Made by a program: the position numbers and the translations under genes
Shown: positions 27,277 through 36,867 of the stretch, piece after piece
Position numbering within the stretch: position 1 is the stretch's first letter
Layout of the letters: the number at the start of each line of letters is the position of its first letter
Notes under the pieces: model-generated
What the model was told of the DNA's origin: nothing
The model's input: only the letters and a program-made list of their open reading frames with translations
Databases searched by the model: none
Assembly: GCF_900167135.1 (NCBI RefSeq)
Contig: NZ_FUWZ01000001.1
Coordinates: 2,032,336 to 2,096,335 of the forward strand
DNA from: Chitinophaga eiseniae
GTDB lineage: Bacteria; Bacteroidota; Bacteroidia; Chitinophagales; Chitinophagaceae
Reading direction: 5' to 3'
Length of the DNA stretch: 64,000 nucleotides

Positions 27277-30200
27277 ATGATTTCAAAAACTTTTATAGAG
27301 CGCAAGAATACTACGATAGTTATATCCATCATCCTGGTGATTGTAGGGTTGATCTGTATGTTTAACCTGCCTATTGCCCAGCTGCCAGATATTGCACCCC
27401 CCGTAACGGATGTAAGGGCCAACTATGTGGGCGCCAACTCCACCACCGTGGAAGAAACGGTGACGACACCCATCGAAAACCAGGTGAACGGTACGCCCGG
27501 CGCCATGTACATACAGTCGGTAAGCGCCAACGATGGTTCCATGAGTATCACCGTTACCTTCAACCTCGGCACCGATCCCGATATCGCCACGCTCGACGTG
27601 CAGAACAGGGTGAGCCTCGCCCTCCCCAGTACGCCGGACGAAGTAAGGCGTGTAGGGGTGACTGTTAAAAAACGTTCCAATGATATGTTGATGGTTATCG
27701 GGCTCAACTCGCCGAAAGGGCAACATACCCGCGAATTCCTCGACAACTACATCAATATTTACCTCAAACCGGAACTGGCCCGTATCGAAGGGGTGGGAGA
27801 CGTGAACGCCTTCTCCCAGGACTACAGTATGCGTATATGGCTCAACCCTGATAAGATGGCGGCGCTCAACCTGACGGCGGCTGACATCGCACGGGCGGTG
27901 ACCGAACAGAACCAGCAGGTGCCGGCAGGCAGTATCGGGGCGCCCCCCATGTCCCGCACCCAGGCTTTTGAATATACGGTGAGTGTAAGAGGCCGCCTGG
28001 CCACTTCCGAAGAATTCGGTAATGTGGTGGTCGCTAAAAATCCGAACGGTGGTCTCATTCGCCTCCGCGATGTGGCCCGTATCAACCTTGGCTCCTTCAC
28101 CTACGCTATCGATGCCAAAGCAGATGGTAAAACCGGTAGCGGTCTGGCTATCTACCTGGCGCCCGGCGCCAATGCCCTCGATGTGAACGACCGCGTGATC
28201 GCCAAGATGGAAGAACTGGCCAAATCTTTCCCGGAAGATGTGAACTGGCTGATTCCTTTTGAAACGACCTCCTTCGTAAAAATATCTATCAACGAGGTGT
28301 TCCACACTTTCCTCGAAGCGCTTGCGCTGGTGGTGATCGTAGTGTTTATCTTCCTGCAGAACTGGCGGGCGACCATCATCCCGATACTGGTGATCCCCAT
28401 CTCGCTGATCGGTACTTTTATATTCTTCCAGCTGCTGGGATTCTCTATCAATACCCTCACCCTCTTCGGTTTCGTACTGGCCATCGGTATTGTGGTGGAC
28501 GATGCCATCGTGGTGGTGGAAGCGGTCCAGCATCATATCGACGCCGACCTGATGTCGCCGCGGGAAGCCACTTTCAAAGCCATGTCGGAAGTACAGGCGC
28601 CGGTGATCGCCATCGCGCTGATCCTCGCAGCAGTGTTTGTACCGGTAGCGTTTATTCCCGGCGTAAGCGGACGATTGTACCAGCAGTTTGCGCTCACCAT
28701 CGCATTCTCGGTATTGCTATCCGCCTTCCTGGCGCTGACGCTCACACCGGCGCTGACAGCCATCCTGCTGCGGCCTGCGCATCTTACCAAAAAATCACAC
28801 GGGCTGAATAAGTTCTTCTATAAATTCAATGAATGGTTTACCCGTGTTACCAACCGCTACGGCAACATGGTGATGCGTTCCATTCGCTTTACGCCGGTGG
28901 TGCTTATCCTGCTGGGGGTGCTGTTTGCCGTTGCTTTTTATCTTTTTAAGAAGACACCCACCACCTTTGTGCCCCAGGAAGACATGGGTGCCCTCTTTAT
29001 AGCACTGGAACTACCGGAAGCAGCGTCTACCGAACGAACAAAACAAGTAGTGGATGAAATCGGTCATATCCTCAGCGCCGACAGCGCCGTAAACCACTTC
29101 TTCGGCATCACCGGGATGAACTTCGTGGCCAACGCGGTGAAGCCCAACTCGGGCACTTTCTTCGTGAGCCTCAAACCATGGGACGAGCGCTATGCGCATG
29201 GAGACGATATCGGTAAAGTGCTGGGCCGTATCCAGGGCGCAGCGTCGCGTATCGTCGGCGCCACCATCATTGCCATCCCGGCGCCGACCCTGCGTGGCAT
29301 GGGTACGTCGGGCGGCTTCTCGTTTATCCTCGAACAAAAAAGTAATCCGGATATCAAACAATTTATGCAGGTGATGGGGCAGTTCCTGATGGAAGCCAAC
29401 CAGCGGCCTGAAATAGCCCGCGCTTACGCCTTCTTCAGCGCCAATACGCCGCAGTTCAACGTAGAAGTGGACAGGGACAAATGTAAACAGCTGGGCGTGG
29501 CCGTCAGCGATGTGTTCAACGCCTTGCAGACTTTCCTCGGCGGCCTGTACGTCAATGACTTCACGCGTTTCAGCCGCAGCTTCCGCGTGGTGATGCAGGC
29601 AGACTCACTGTACCGTACCAGCATCGACAATCTCGCTACTTATTATGTACGCAATAACCTGGGGCAAATGGTGCCGCTCAGCGCGCTCATCACCACCAAA
29701 AAAGGCGCAGGCGCCCCGGTCATCAACCACTTTAACCTGTACCGCTCTGTGGAGATAGATGGCGACAGCCAGGTGGGCTACAGTAGCGGCGACGCCATCA
29801 AGGCATTACAGGAAGTGGCCGCCAAAGTGCTGCCGGAGAATTTCGGTTACGAGTGGGCCAACGTGTCCCTGCAGGAAATAAAAGCGGGCAACAGCAGCGT
29901 GCTGATCTTCATGTTGTCTATCCTGTTTGTATTCCTGCTGCTTACCGCGCTGTACGAAAGCTGGTCCGTACCATTCTCCGTACTGCTGGCGGTGCCTGTG
30001 GCGTTGTTTGGTTCCATCGTGGCGCTGGCGCTCACTAAACAGGCTAACAGCGTGTATTCCCAGATCGGTCTCATCACCCTGATCGGACTGGCCGCTAAAA
30101 ACGCCATCCTGATCGTGGAGTTCTGTAAAGAGCGCGTGGACAGGGGTATGCCATTGATGGAAGCTACGCTGGAAGCGGTGAAGCTGCGTTTCAGGCCTAT

Positions 30201-30450
30201 CCTGATGACGTCTTTTGCCTTCATCCTCGGCGTGGTGCCGTTGTGCCTGGCGCAGGGCGCCGGTGCGGCCTCCCGCGTTAATATAGGCTACACCGTTATT
30301 GGCGGTATGCTGGCAGCCACCGTGCTGGGGGTATTCACCGTTCCGGTATTATATGTGCTCATCACCAAACTGGCCTACGGTAAAAAGAAACTGGCCGAAC
30401 TGGAAGCGCACGGCAACGAAGAGAAAAAACCGAAAGGGCTGGGTGAATAG
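27277..30450 (+). CDS. RND multidrug efflux pump, HAE1/AcrB family
   Basis: This proton-driven inner-membrane exporter has 1057 aa, the usual AcrB length. It has the N-terminal pattern IERKNTTIVISIILVIVG, two large periplasmic loops, and 12 membrane helices. The essential Asp pair in helix 4 is present (GIVVDDAIVVVEAV, about 405-418). The loop GLAAKNAILIVEFCKE near 945-960 is typical of HAE1 pumps for drugs, detergents or bile salts rather than metal-transporting HME pumps. The natural substrate is unknown. No dedicated TetR or MarR regulator is adjacent. Confidence 0.92.
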   Translation: MISKTFIERKNTTIVISIILVIVGLICMFNLPIAQLPDIAPPVTDVRANYVGANSTTVEETVTTPIENQVNGTPGAMYIQSVSANDGSMSITVTFNLGTDPDIATLDVQNRVSLALPSTPDEVRRVGVTVKKRSNDMLMVIGLNSPKGQHTREFLDNYINIYLKPELARIEGVGDVNAFSQDYSMRIWLNPDKMAALNLTAADIARAVTEQNQQVPAGSIGAPPMSRTQAFEYTVSVRGRLATSEEFGNVVVAKNPNGGLIRLRDVARINLGSFTYAIDAKADGKTGSGLAIYLAPGANALDVNDRVIAKMEELAKSFPEDVNWLIPFETTSFVKISINEVFHTFLEALALVVIVVFIFLQNWRATIIPILVIPISLIGTFIFFQLLGFSINTLTLFGFVLAIGIVVDDAIVVVEAVQHHIDADLMSPREATFKAMSEVQAPVIAIALILAAVFVPVAFIPGVSGRLYQQFALTIAFSVLLSAFLALTLTPALTAILLRPAHLTKKSHGLNKFFYKFNEWFTRVTNRYGNMVMRSIRFTPVVLILLGVLFAVAFYLFKKTPTTFVPQEDMGALFIALELPEAASTERTKQVVDEIGHILSADSAVNHFFGITGMNFVANAVKPNSGTFFVSLKPWDERYAHGDDIGKVLGRIQGAASRIVGATIIAIPAPTLRGMGTSGGFSFILEQKSNPDIKQFMQVMGQFLMEANQRPEIARAYAFFSANTPQFNVEVDRDKCKQLGVAVSDVFNALQTFLGGLYVNDFTRFSRSFRVVMQADSLYRTSIDNLATYYVRNNLGQMVPLSALITTKKGAGAPVINHFNLYRSVEIDGDSQVGYSSGDAIKALQEVAAKVLPENFGYEWANVSLQEIKAGNSSVLIFMLSILFVFLLLTALYESWSVPFSVLLAVPVALFGSIVALALTKQANSVYSQIGLITLIGLAAKNAILIVEFCKERVDRGMPLMEATLEAVKLRFRPILMTSFAFILGVVPLCLAQGAGAASRVNIGYTVIGGMLAATVLGVFTVPVLYVLITKLAYGKKKLAELEAHGNEEKKPKGLGE

Positions 30451-30464
30451 TTTTATTTTGAGTC

Positions 30465-31223
30465 ATGAAAAATACGGAACGATTCAGCAACAGGGTAACG
30501 GACTACGAGAAGTACCGGCCACATTATCCGGTGGCCATTATTCCGTACCTGTCTGCCACCACAGGACTTTCGCACAGCAGTGTTATTGCGGATATCGGTT
30601 CCGGTACCGGCCTTTCGGCCCAGCCGTTCCTCGATAATGGTAACACGGTGTACGCCGTGGAGCCCAACGAGGCGATGCGGGCTTCGGCAGAGCAGCACCT
30701 TGGCCGTTTCCCCGGCTTTAAAAGTGTTGCCGCCACGGCAGAACATACTTCCCTGCCCAATCACTCGGTAGATCTCATCGTGGCCGGACAGGCTTTCCAC
30801 TGGTTCGACCAGGAGCTCACCCGTAAAGAGTTTCACCGCATCGCCAAACCCGACGCCTATGCCGCCCTGATGTGGAACCTGCGGTCTGTGAGTACGCCGT
30901 TTGAACAGGATTATGAACAGCTGTTGCAAGAGCATGGTGTGGACTATAAACATATGCAGCAACGCCATGTAGGCCCGATGCAGCTCGCCGCATTTTTTCT
31001 GCCTGGCACCTTTAAGGAGAAAACTTTTCAGAACGCCCAGCGTTTCGATTTCAAAGCATTGAAAGGCTTGCTGTCATCTTCTTCGTATATGCCGGCCCGT
31101 TCGCATGAAAACTATCCGGCCATGATCAAGGACCTTGAAGACATCTTCCATAAATACCAGGAGCAGGGGATGGTAACGTTTAAATACGAAACGAAACTGT
31201 ACACAGGCAGATTGAGCGAATAA
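30465..31223 (+). CDS. Class I SAM-dependent methyltransferase
   Basis: A 252-aa cytoplasmic methyltransferase. Motif I is VIADIGSGTGLSA (about 40-52), the acidic residue binding the ribose of SAM is in VYAVEPNEAM, and a motif IV-like stretch is DLIVAGQAFHWFD. The last element (AQAFHWF) is common in the UbiE/Tam-like methyltransferase 11 group, which often acts on small molecules. It begins 14 bp after the RND gene, so it is probably translated from the efflux mRNA. A link between the pump substrate and methylation is possible but unproven. It is followed by a strong terminator. Confidence 0.85.
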   Translation: MKNTERFSNRVTDYEKYRPHYPVAIIPYLSATTGLSHSSVIADIGSGTGLSAQPFLDNGNTVYAVEPNEAMRASAEQHLGRFPGFKSVAATAEHTSLPNHSVDLIVAGQAFHWFDQELTRKEFHRIAKPDAYAALMWNLRSVSTPFEQDYEQLLQEHGVDYKHMQQRHVGPMQLAAFFLPGTFKEKTFQNAQRFDFKALKGLLSSSSYMPARSHENYPAMIKDLEDIFHKYQEQGMVTFKYETKLYTGRLSE

Positions 31224-31248
31224 AAACATTTTTCAAAAAGATCATCAT

Positions 31249-31283
31249 AAAAAATCCCGGAGCAATTCGCTCCGGGATTTTTT
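31249..31283. terminator. Bidirectional terminator (15-bp perfect stem)
   Basis: Six A plus TCCCGGAGC (31249-31263) pair perfectly with GCTCCGGGA plus six T (31269-31283) around a five-base loop. It works in both directions and separates the convergent efflux operon and the FAD dehydrogenase gene. Confidence 0.92.
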
Positions 31284-31308
31284 ATGCGTCATTATTCTGT
31301 CATTGGAT

Positions 31309-34233
31309 TCAGGCCAGCGCATCAAACAATATTTCCACCGGATGCTGTGCTTTTACGCCGGTGCCGTCTTTTACCTGGTGGCGGCAGCTGGTGCCGGGGG
31401 CGGCGATCAGCGTGCCGGTAGCGGCGTTGCGTACTGCCGGGAACAGCACCATTTCCCCGATCTGCATACTGAGGTCGTAGTGTTCTTTTTCGTAGCCGAA
31501 AGAGCCGGCCATGCCGCAGCAACCGGAGGGGATCACGTCTACGGTGTAGTGCTGCGGGATAGATAGCATCTTTTTACTGTGCAGCGCGGAAGACAGTGCT
31601 TTCTGCTGGCAGTGCCCGTGCAGCTTGATCTGCTGTGGCTGAGCGGTGAACTGTGCAGCGGTGATATGCCCTTTCTCTGCCTCGCTGGCAATAAACTCAT
31701 CGATCAGGAAACAGTTTTTGGCCAGTGTCTGCGCCTGCGGACGAAGGTTTTCCCGTACCAGGTCGGGGTATTCGTCGCGGAAGCTGAGGATGGCAGAGGG
31801 TTCTACGCCCAACAGGGGCGTGTTGTCGTTGATAACGTTACTGAATATACGTACGTTTTCTTCTGCCAGTTCACGCGCCTGGCGCAGTAGTCCTTTGGAC
31901 ATGTAAGCGCGTGCACTTTCCGGATGGTCGATCATTTTCACTTCGTAACCGAGGCGGTGCAGCAGCTGTACTGCTTTGATGCCTACCGGGGTGTCGTTGT
32001 AGTTGGTGAACTCGTCGCAGAAGAGATATACCGTGCGGTTGCCGGCGCCCTGTTTTTCTTTGGGCCAGGTCTGGTTGAACCATTTCCGCAGCGTGGTGCT
32101 ATGGAGGCCGGGCAGGGAGCGTTTGGCCGCGAAGCCGCTGAATTTACGGATAATACCGCCGGTAAAGCTGTTATTGATAAGTCCATTGTAGATGCCCGGA
32201 GCAATGGCCGCGAGGCCGGACAGCTTAGAAAAATTGCCGATCATCCGGGCGCGCATGGGTACGCCGTTGGCGTCATAGTAGTGTTGCAGGAACTCCATCT
32301 TCAGCTTGGCCATGTCTACATTGGACGGACATTCTGACTTACAGCCCTTGCAGGCGAGGCAGAGGTCGAGTACTTCATAGATCTCTTTATGATCGAAGCG
32401 GTTTTCTTTGGTGGAGTGGGTAAGGAACTCACGCAGGATGTTGGCCCTGGCGCGGGTGGTATCTTTTTCGTTGCGGGTGGCCATGTAGCTGGGACACATG
32501 GTACCGCCGCTCAACGGTGTTTTACGGCAGTCACCGGAGCCGTTGCACTGCTCGGCGTGTTGCAGCACGGTTTGTTCCGGGAAGTGGAAGATGGTATGGA
32601 AGTCCGGTGTTTTTTGTCCGGGTTCGTAACGCAGCATACTGTTCATGGACGGCGTGTCCACGATTTTATTGGGATTGAAGATATTTTCAGGGTCCCACGT
32701 GTATTTGATCTGGCGCAGCAGCTCATAGTTTTTTTCGCCTACCATCTGACGGATGAATTCACCGCGCAGGCGGCCGTCACCATGTTCGCCGCTGAGGGAG
32801 CCGTGGTATTTTTTAACAAGGGTGGCTATTTCTTCTGCGATGGTCCTGAAGAGTTGATTGCCTTCTTCCGTTTTCAGGTTGATGATCGGGCGGAGGTGGA
32901 TCTCACCGCTGCCGGCGTGTGCATAGTGTACGGCGTGCAGGTCATACTTTTCCAGGATCACGTTGAAGTCACGGATAAAATCGGGGAGGTCTTCTACGGC
33001 TACGGCGGTATCTTCAATCACCGGCACGGCTTTTTCGTCGCCAGGCAGGTTACTGAGCAGTCCCAGTCCGGCTTTGCGGAGGGTCCAGATTTTTTTGGTG
33101 TCTTCCCCGAACAGGAGGGGGAAGTGGTAGCCCAGTCCGGCGGCGCGCAACTGTGTTTCCAGCCGGCCTGCTATTTCTTTCACTTCTTCACGGGTATTAC
33201 GGCAGAATTCCACTACGAGGATGGCGCCGGGGTCGCCCTGTACAAAGAAGCGGTTTTTACGTTGTTCGATATTGTCTTTGGTGCACTCGAGGATGAAGTG
33301 GTCTATCAGTTCGCTGGCGCTGGGTTTGAAGTCCATCACCTGGATATTGGCCCGGAGGGATTCGTCCACGCTGTTGAAGTGGATGCAGAGCAAGCCTGTC
33401 TCTTTGGGAGGCAGGGGGTTGATATGCAGTTTTATTTCTGTGATCAGGGCGAGGGTCCCTTCGGAGCCTGCGATGAGTTTGCAGAAATTAAAATCTTCGG
33501 TGCCGGCGGTAAAAGGAGCGGTTTCCAGCAACATGTCTACGGCGTAGCCGGTATTGCGGCGGGGGATGCTCTTTTTAGGGAATTCGCGGCGTATCTCTTC
33601 CTGGTTGCGGTAGTCGCTCAGGGCGCTGCGTATCTGCTGATAGATGCGGGTTTCGAGGGTGTCCGGGCCTTCGCATTTAGCGTGGAAAGCGTCGGGGCTG
33701 AGGGTATTGAAGGTAACTTCTTCGCCGTTGCTTAGCAGGGCTTTCACTTCCAGCAGGTGTTCGCGGGTGCTGCCGTATACCACGCTGTTGGAGCCGCAGG
33801 AGTTGTTGCCTACCATCCCGCCGATCATGGCGCGGTTGGCGGTGGACGTTTCCGGGCCGAAGTAGAAGCCGTGCGGTTTCAGGTACATGTTCAGCTCGTC
33901 GCGGATCACGCCCGGCTGTACCCGTACCCAGTTTTCGGCGGTATTGAGTTCCAGTATTTTAGTGAAGCTGCGGGACACGTCGGTAATGATACCGTTGCCC
34001 ACCACCTGGCCAGCCAGCGAGGTACCTGCAGTGCGGGGGATCAGCGATGTTTTGTTGGTACGCGCAAAAGAGATCAGTTTCTTCAGGTCGTCTGTCGATT
34101 CGGGGATGGCCACTGCCAGCGGCATTTCACGGTATGCCGACGCGTCGGTGGCATAGAGTGTCCGCATGGTATTGTCTGTATAAAGCGTTCCTTCCAGTTC
34201 CTGGGCCAATTGTTCCAGCTTTTCGCGCATCAT
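31309..34233 (-). CDS. FAD/Fe-S fused 2-hydroxyacid dehydrogenase (YdiJ-like)
   Basis: This is probably a D-2-hydroxyacid (D-lactate, glycolate or D-2-hydroxyglutarate) dehydrogenase passing electrons to the quinone pool. It has 974 aa and is a fusion of a GlcD-like FAD subunit and a GlcF/GlpC-like Fe-S subunit. The PCMH FAD domain is at about 30-270, with PRTAGTSLAGQVVGNG, and the FAD-oxidase C-terminal domain runs to about 530. A Cys-rich ferredoxin region follows (CNGSGDCRKTP...GTMCPSY and CLACKGCKSECPSNVD). The CCG-type C-terminal domain contains HGHCQQKALSS and PSGCCGMAGSFG. It is close in size to E. coli YdiJ. The true substrate is not decided by the sequence. The DUF72 gene upstream is on the same strand. 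Confidence 0.88.
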   Translation of the reverse strand: MMREKLEQLAQELEGTLYTDNTMRTLYATDASAYREMPLAVAIPESTDDLKKLISFARTNKTSLIPRTAGTSLAGQVVGNGIITDVSRSFTKILELNTAENWVRVQPGVIRDELNMYLKPHGFYFGPETSTANRAMIGGMVGNNSCGSNSVVYGSTREHLLEVKALLSNGEEVTFNTLSPDAFHAKCEGPDTLETRIYQQIRSALSDYRNQEEIRREFPKKSIPRRNTGYAVDMLLETAPFTAGTEDFNFCKLIAGSEGTLALITEIKLHINPLPPKETGLLCIHFNSVDESLRANIQVMDFKPSASELIDHFILECTKDNIEQRKNRFFVQGDPGAILVVEFCRNTREEVKEIAGRLETQLRAAGLGYHFPLLFGEDTKKIWTLRKAGLGLLSNLPGDEKAVPVIEDTAVAVEDLPDFIRDFNVILEKYDLHAVHYAHAGSGEIHLRPIINLKTEEGNQLFRTIAEEIATLVKKYHGSLSGEHGDGRLRGEFIRQMVGEKNYELLRQIKYTWDPENIFNPNKIVDTPSMNSMLRYEPGQKTPDFHTIFHFPEQTVLQHAEQCNGSGDCRKTPLSGGTMCPSYMATRNEKDTTRARANILREFLTHSTKENRFDHKEIYEVLDLCLACKGCKSECPSNVDMAKLKMEFLQHYYDANGVPMRARMIGNFSKLSGLAAIAPGIYNGLINNSFTGGIIRKFSGFAAKRSLPGLHSTTLRKWFNQTWPKEKQGAGNRTVYLFCDEFTNYNDTPVGIKAVQLLHRLGYEVKMIDHPESARAYMSKGLLRQARELAEENVRIFSNVINDNTPLLGVEPSAILSFRDEYPDLVRENLRPQAQTLAKNCFLIDEFIASEAEKGHITAAQFTAQPQQIKLHGHCQQKALSSALHSKKMLSIPQHYTVDVIPSGCCGMAGSFGYEKEHYDLSMQIGEMVLFPAVRNAATGTLIAAPGTSCRHQVKDGTGVKAQHPVEILFDALA

Positions 34234-34317
34234 GGTATGTACCGGGTTTTGAGAGGGCGAAATTAATATTTCAGTCCGGCTTTTTTATCTCTTGTAATGT
34301 ATTCGTCAAAAAAAACA

Positions 34318-35217
34318 CTATTCCTTTACAAATTGCGGCTTTTTTACCTGCAGGCCGCAAACGGCTTCTATCCTGTCTGCCAGGTAAGCTGCCAGATCGG
34401 GTGACAGGGCCTCGTCGTGCATGTGCATGAAAAAATAGATCTCCTGCAGACCGTTGTCCAGCCAGTATTTGATCCGGTTAGCCCAGTCGTCGATACGGGT
34501 ATAGTCGGTCGGATGCAGGCTGTTGCCCACAAAGCGGATGAATATCTTCGGTACGGTGAGGTGCATATGGGCGCAGTCCCTTCTGCCGGCGGTATCGGTG
34601 ATGATGGCGCCCACTTTCAGTTCCCGCAGTTTATCGAACAGTTCCAGCCGCACGGCCTCATCTTCATACCATTCTTTATGTCTTACTTCCAGGAAAAACT
34701 GCAGGTCGGTGGGCAGGGAGGCCAGGTAATCGTACAGCGCTTTTCGTTTGGCAGGGCCGTATTTGTCGCTCAGCTGCAGGAAGATAGGGCCGAGGTGTTT
34801 GCCGAAGGCCAGCACGCCTTCCAGGAAAGCGGTGGTTTTCGGGCCGGCGGTAGCGGGACCGAGATTGCTGAAGTGGCTGATGGCCTGTGGCACCTTGGGG
34901 CAGAATTTGAATTCCATGCCTTTGGCTGGTGCGTCCCATTTGGAGATGGTGTCCGGACCATAGATCTGGTAGTGCGTGGCGTTGAGCTCAATGCTGTTGA
35001 AATGACGCACGTATTCGGGCAGAAAAAGGGCTTCTTTGGTGCCTTTGGGATATATTTTCCCGATCCATTCCTTGCGGCCCCACTTGGCGCAGCCCAGCCA
35101 GGCTTGCGGTTTCTTAACGGGCTTGCCTTTCAGCACTTTTTTGTTGAAAAGCGGCTCAGCGGGCAGTTTGAAGTCCAGTTCTTCCAGCTCCGCAGGTGTA
35201 ACACGGCCAAAATCCAT
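34318..35217 (-). CDS. DUF72 (YecE-like) protein
   Basis: A 299-aa TIM-barrel-like protein of the DUF72 family, whose biochemical role is not established. Family marks are LGCAKWGRKEWIGKIYPKGT, FNSIELNATHYQIYG, EFKFCPKVPQAISHF, FLEVRHKEWYEDE and the C-terminal IYFFMHMHDEAL, here with Met-His in place of the usual FNN. ATG 35217 (MDFGRVTPAELEEL) is preferred; a GTG at 35241 would add eight residues. It lies 84 bp upstream of the FAD dehydrogenase gene on the same strand and is divergent from glgA across a 180-bp gap. Confidence 0.85.
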   Translation of the reverse strand: MDFGRVTPAELEELDFKLPAEPLFNKKVLKGKPVKKPQAWLGCAKWGRKEWIGKIYPKGTKEALFLPEYVRHFNSIELNATHYQIYGPDTISKWDAPAKGMEFKFCPKVPQAISHFSNLGPATAGPKTTAFLEGVLAFGKHLGPIFLQLSDKYGPAKRKALYDYLASLPTDLQFFLEVRHKEWYEDEAVRLELFDKLRELKVGAIITDTAGRRDCAHMHLTVPKIFIRFVGNSLHPTDYTRIDDWANRIKYWLDNGLQEIYFFMHMHDEALSPDLAAYLADRIEAVCGLQVKKPQFVKE

Positions 35218-35397
35218 AACAGCAGGTTTTAACGGGTGCACATGACGATCATGGTAAAAGGGATAAGGGCAGGTACTGCAAATATACTAAAAGCAGGGGG
35301 CTGCAGGGGCAAAACACACTGCTAAAATAAAATAGTGGAAACCTTTTGTTTTTTTGTTTTTACAAGTTAACTTAAGATAGATTATCAATTATTTAGC

Positions 35398-36816
35398 ATG
35401 GAAATTTTACACGTTAGCGCGGAATGTTACCCGGTAGCCAAAGTAGGTGGGCTCGGTGACGTGGTAGGGGCATTGCCCAAATACCAATACGAGCTGGGGG
35501 CTATCGCCAAAGTGGTGGTACCGGCCTACAGGAATAAGTATTACGATACGCATGAATTTGATGTGGTGCATCAGGCCGGGATGTGGCTGGGGCACGACTG
35601 GTATCATTTCAATGTGTTAAAAGAGCGGAACAATGAGCTGGGTTTTGATCTGTACCTGGTGGACATCCCCGGTTTACTGGATACGCCCGGTGTTTACGGT
35701 TATCCCAATGACACGGAGCGGTTCCTGGCCTTCCAGATAGCCGTGCTGGACTGGGTCAATGAATGGAATCACCAGCCGGACGTTATCCATTGTCATGACC
35801 ATCACACCGGCCTGGTTCCTTTTCTGATGGCTTATGGCTATAAATACGAGCGCATGCGGGAAGTTCCTTCTGTGCTCACCATCCACAATGCCCAATACCA
35901 GGGCCAGTTTGGGTGGGACAAGCTGTACCTTATCCCGTCTTTTGACCTGTGGAAAGCGGGTTTGCTGGACTGGGGCGGAGCTATCAACCCGCTGGCGGCG
36001 GCTGTTAAATGCGCCTGGAGGGTCACCACGGTATCGCCCGGATACCTGGAAGAGCTGTACCAGCAGGCCAACGGACTGGAATGGCTGATCAATCATGAAC
36101 GCGCCAAAACCGTTGGCATCATCAATGGAATAGACACAGCGGTATGGGACCCGGAGACAGACCATATGGTACAGGCCAATTACGACCTGGAAACGGTGGC
36201 GCAGGGTAAAGGGGAAAACAAACAGGCCCTTTGTGAACGTTTTGGCCTCGATGCGTCGTTGCCGCTGGTATCGTTCATCGGCAGGCTGGTAGGGGATAAA
36301 GGCGCCGATCTGTTGCCGGAGATTATCAGCCGCACCCTGCATGAGCTGCCGGGCGAGGTAAACTTCCTCGTACTGGGTAGCGGTGATCCACATGTGGAAT
36401 GGTCACTACAACAAACCCGACATGATGTTAGCTACGGTTTTAATCTGCATATCGGATATAATGAAGCACTGTCACACCTGATCTATGCCGGCAGCGATTT
36501 CCTGCTGATGCCGTCCAGAGTGGAACCCTGCGGGCTGAACCAGCTCTACGCCCTGCGTTACGGCACCGTGCCGATGGTCCGCAGTACCGGCGGATTAAAG
36601 GATACCGTGACCGATTTTGGAGATCCCAACGGATTTGGCATACGTTTTAATCAGGCTGGGGTATGGGATGCCTGTTACTCCGTAAAACGTGCCGTGGAAC
36701 TGTTCAACGATACCACCCATCTCTCGGAAATCCGTTTGCGAGGCATGCGGCTCAATCATTCCTGGGGACGCTCGGCCCAGCAGTACCTCGATGTTTACAA
36801 CAGTATGAAAGGCTAA
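35398..36816 (+). CDS. glgA: Glycogen synthase (ADP-glucose type)
   Basis: Elongates alpha-1,4-glucan from ADP-glucose. This is a GT5 enzyme of 472 aa. The N-terminal ADP-glucose motif is AKVGGLGDVVGALP (about 14-27), and the acceptor region has HCHDHHTGLVPFLM. The C-terminal donor region has FIGRLVGDKGADLL, MPSRVEPCGLNQLYALRYGTVP and the STGGLKDTV loop, all standard for GlgA. It opens a three-gene operon with glgC (51 bp later) and a GH130 gene, so storage-glucan synthesis from glucose-1-phosphate is complete apart from branching. No glgB or glgP is in the window. Confidence 0.93.
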   Translation: MEILHVSAECYPVAKVGGLGDVVGALPKYQYELGAIAKVVVPAYRNKYYDTHEFDVVHQAGMWLGHDWYHFNVLKERNNELGFDLYLVDIPGLLDTPGVYGYPNDTERFLAFQIAVLDWVNEWNHQPDVIHCHDHHTGLVPFLMAYGYKYERMREVPSVLTIHNAQYQGQFGWDKLYLIPSFDLWKAGLLDWGGAINPLAAAVKCAWRVTTVSPGYLEELYQQANGLEWLINHERAKTVGIINGIDTAVWDPETDHMVQANYDLETVAQGKGENKQALCERFGLDASLPLVSFIGRLVGDKGADLLPEIISRTLHELPGEVNFLVLGSGDPHVEWSLQQTRHDVSYGFNLHIGYNEALSHLIYAGSDFLLMPSRVEPCGLNQLYALRYGTVPMVRSTGGLKDTVTDFGDPNGFGIRFNQAGVWDACYSVKRAVELFNDTTHLSEIRLRGMRLNHSWGRSAQQYLDVYNSMKG

Positions 36817-36867
36817 CTAATCACGATAACGCGCTGCGATTTCCTAATCTAAACCAACGTCCACACT

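Noticed and set aside
27283..28536. Minus-strand open frame of 417 codons opposite the RND pump
   Set aside because: It is His/Gly-rich without motifs and is the mirror of a conserved AcrB-type gene.
32389..33735. Plus-strand open frame of 448 codons opposite the FAD dehydrogenase
   Set aside because: The translation has no recognisable domain, while the minus strand has intact FAD and Fe-S motifs throughout.
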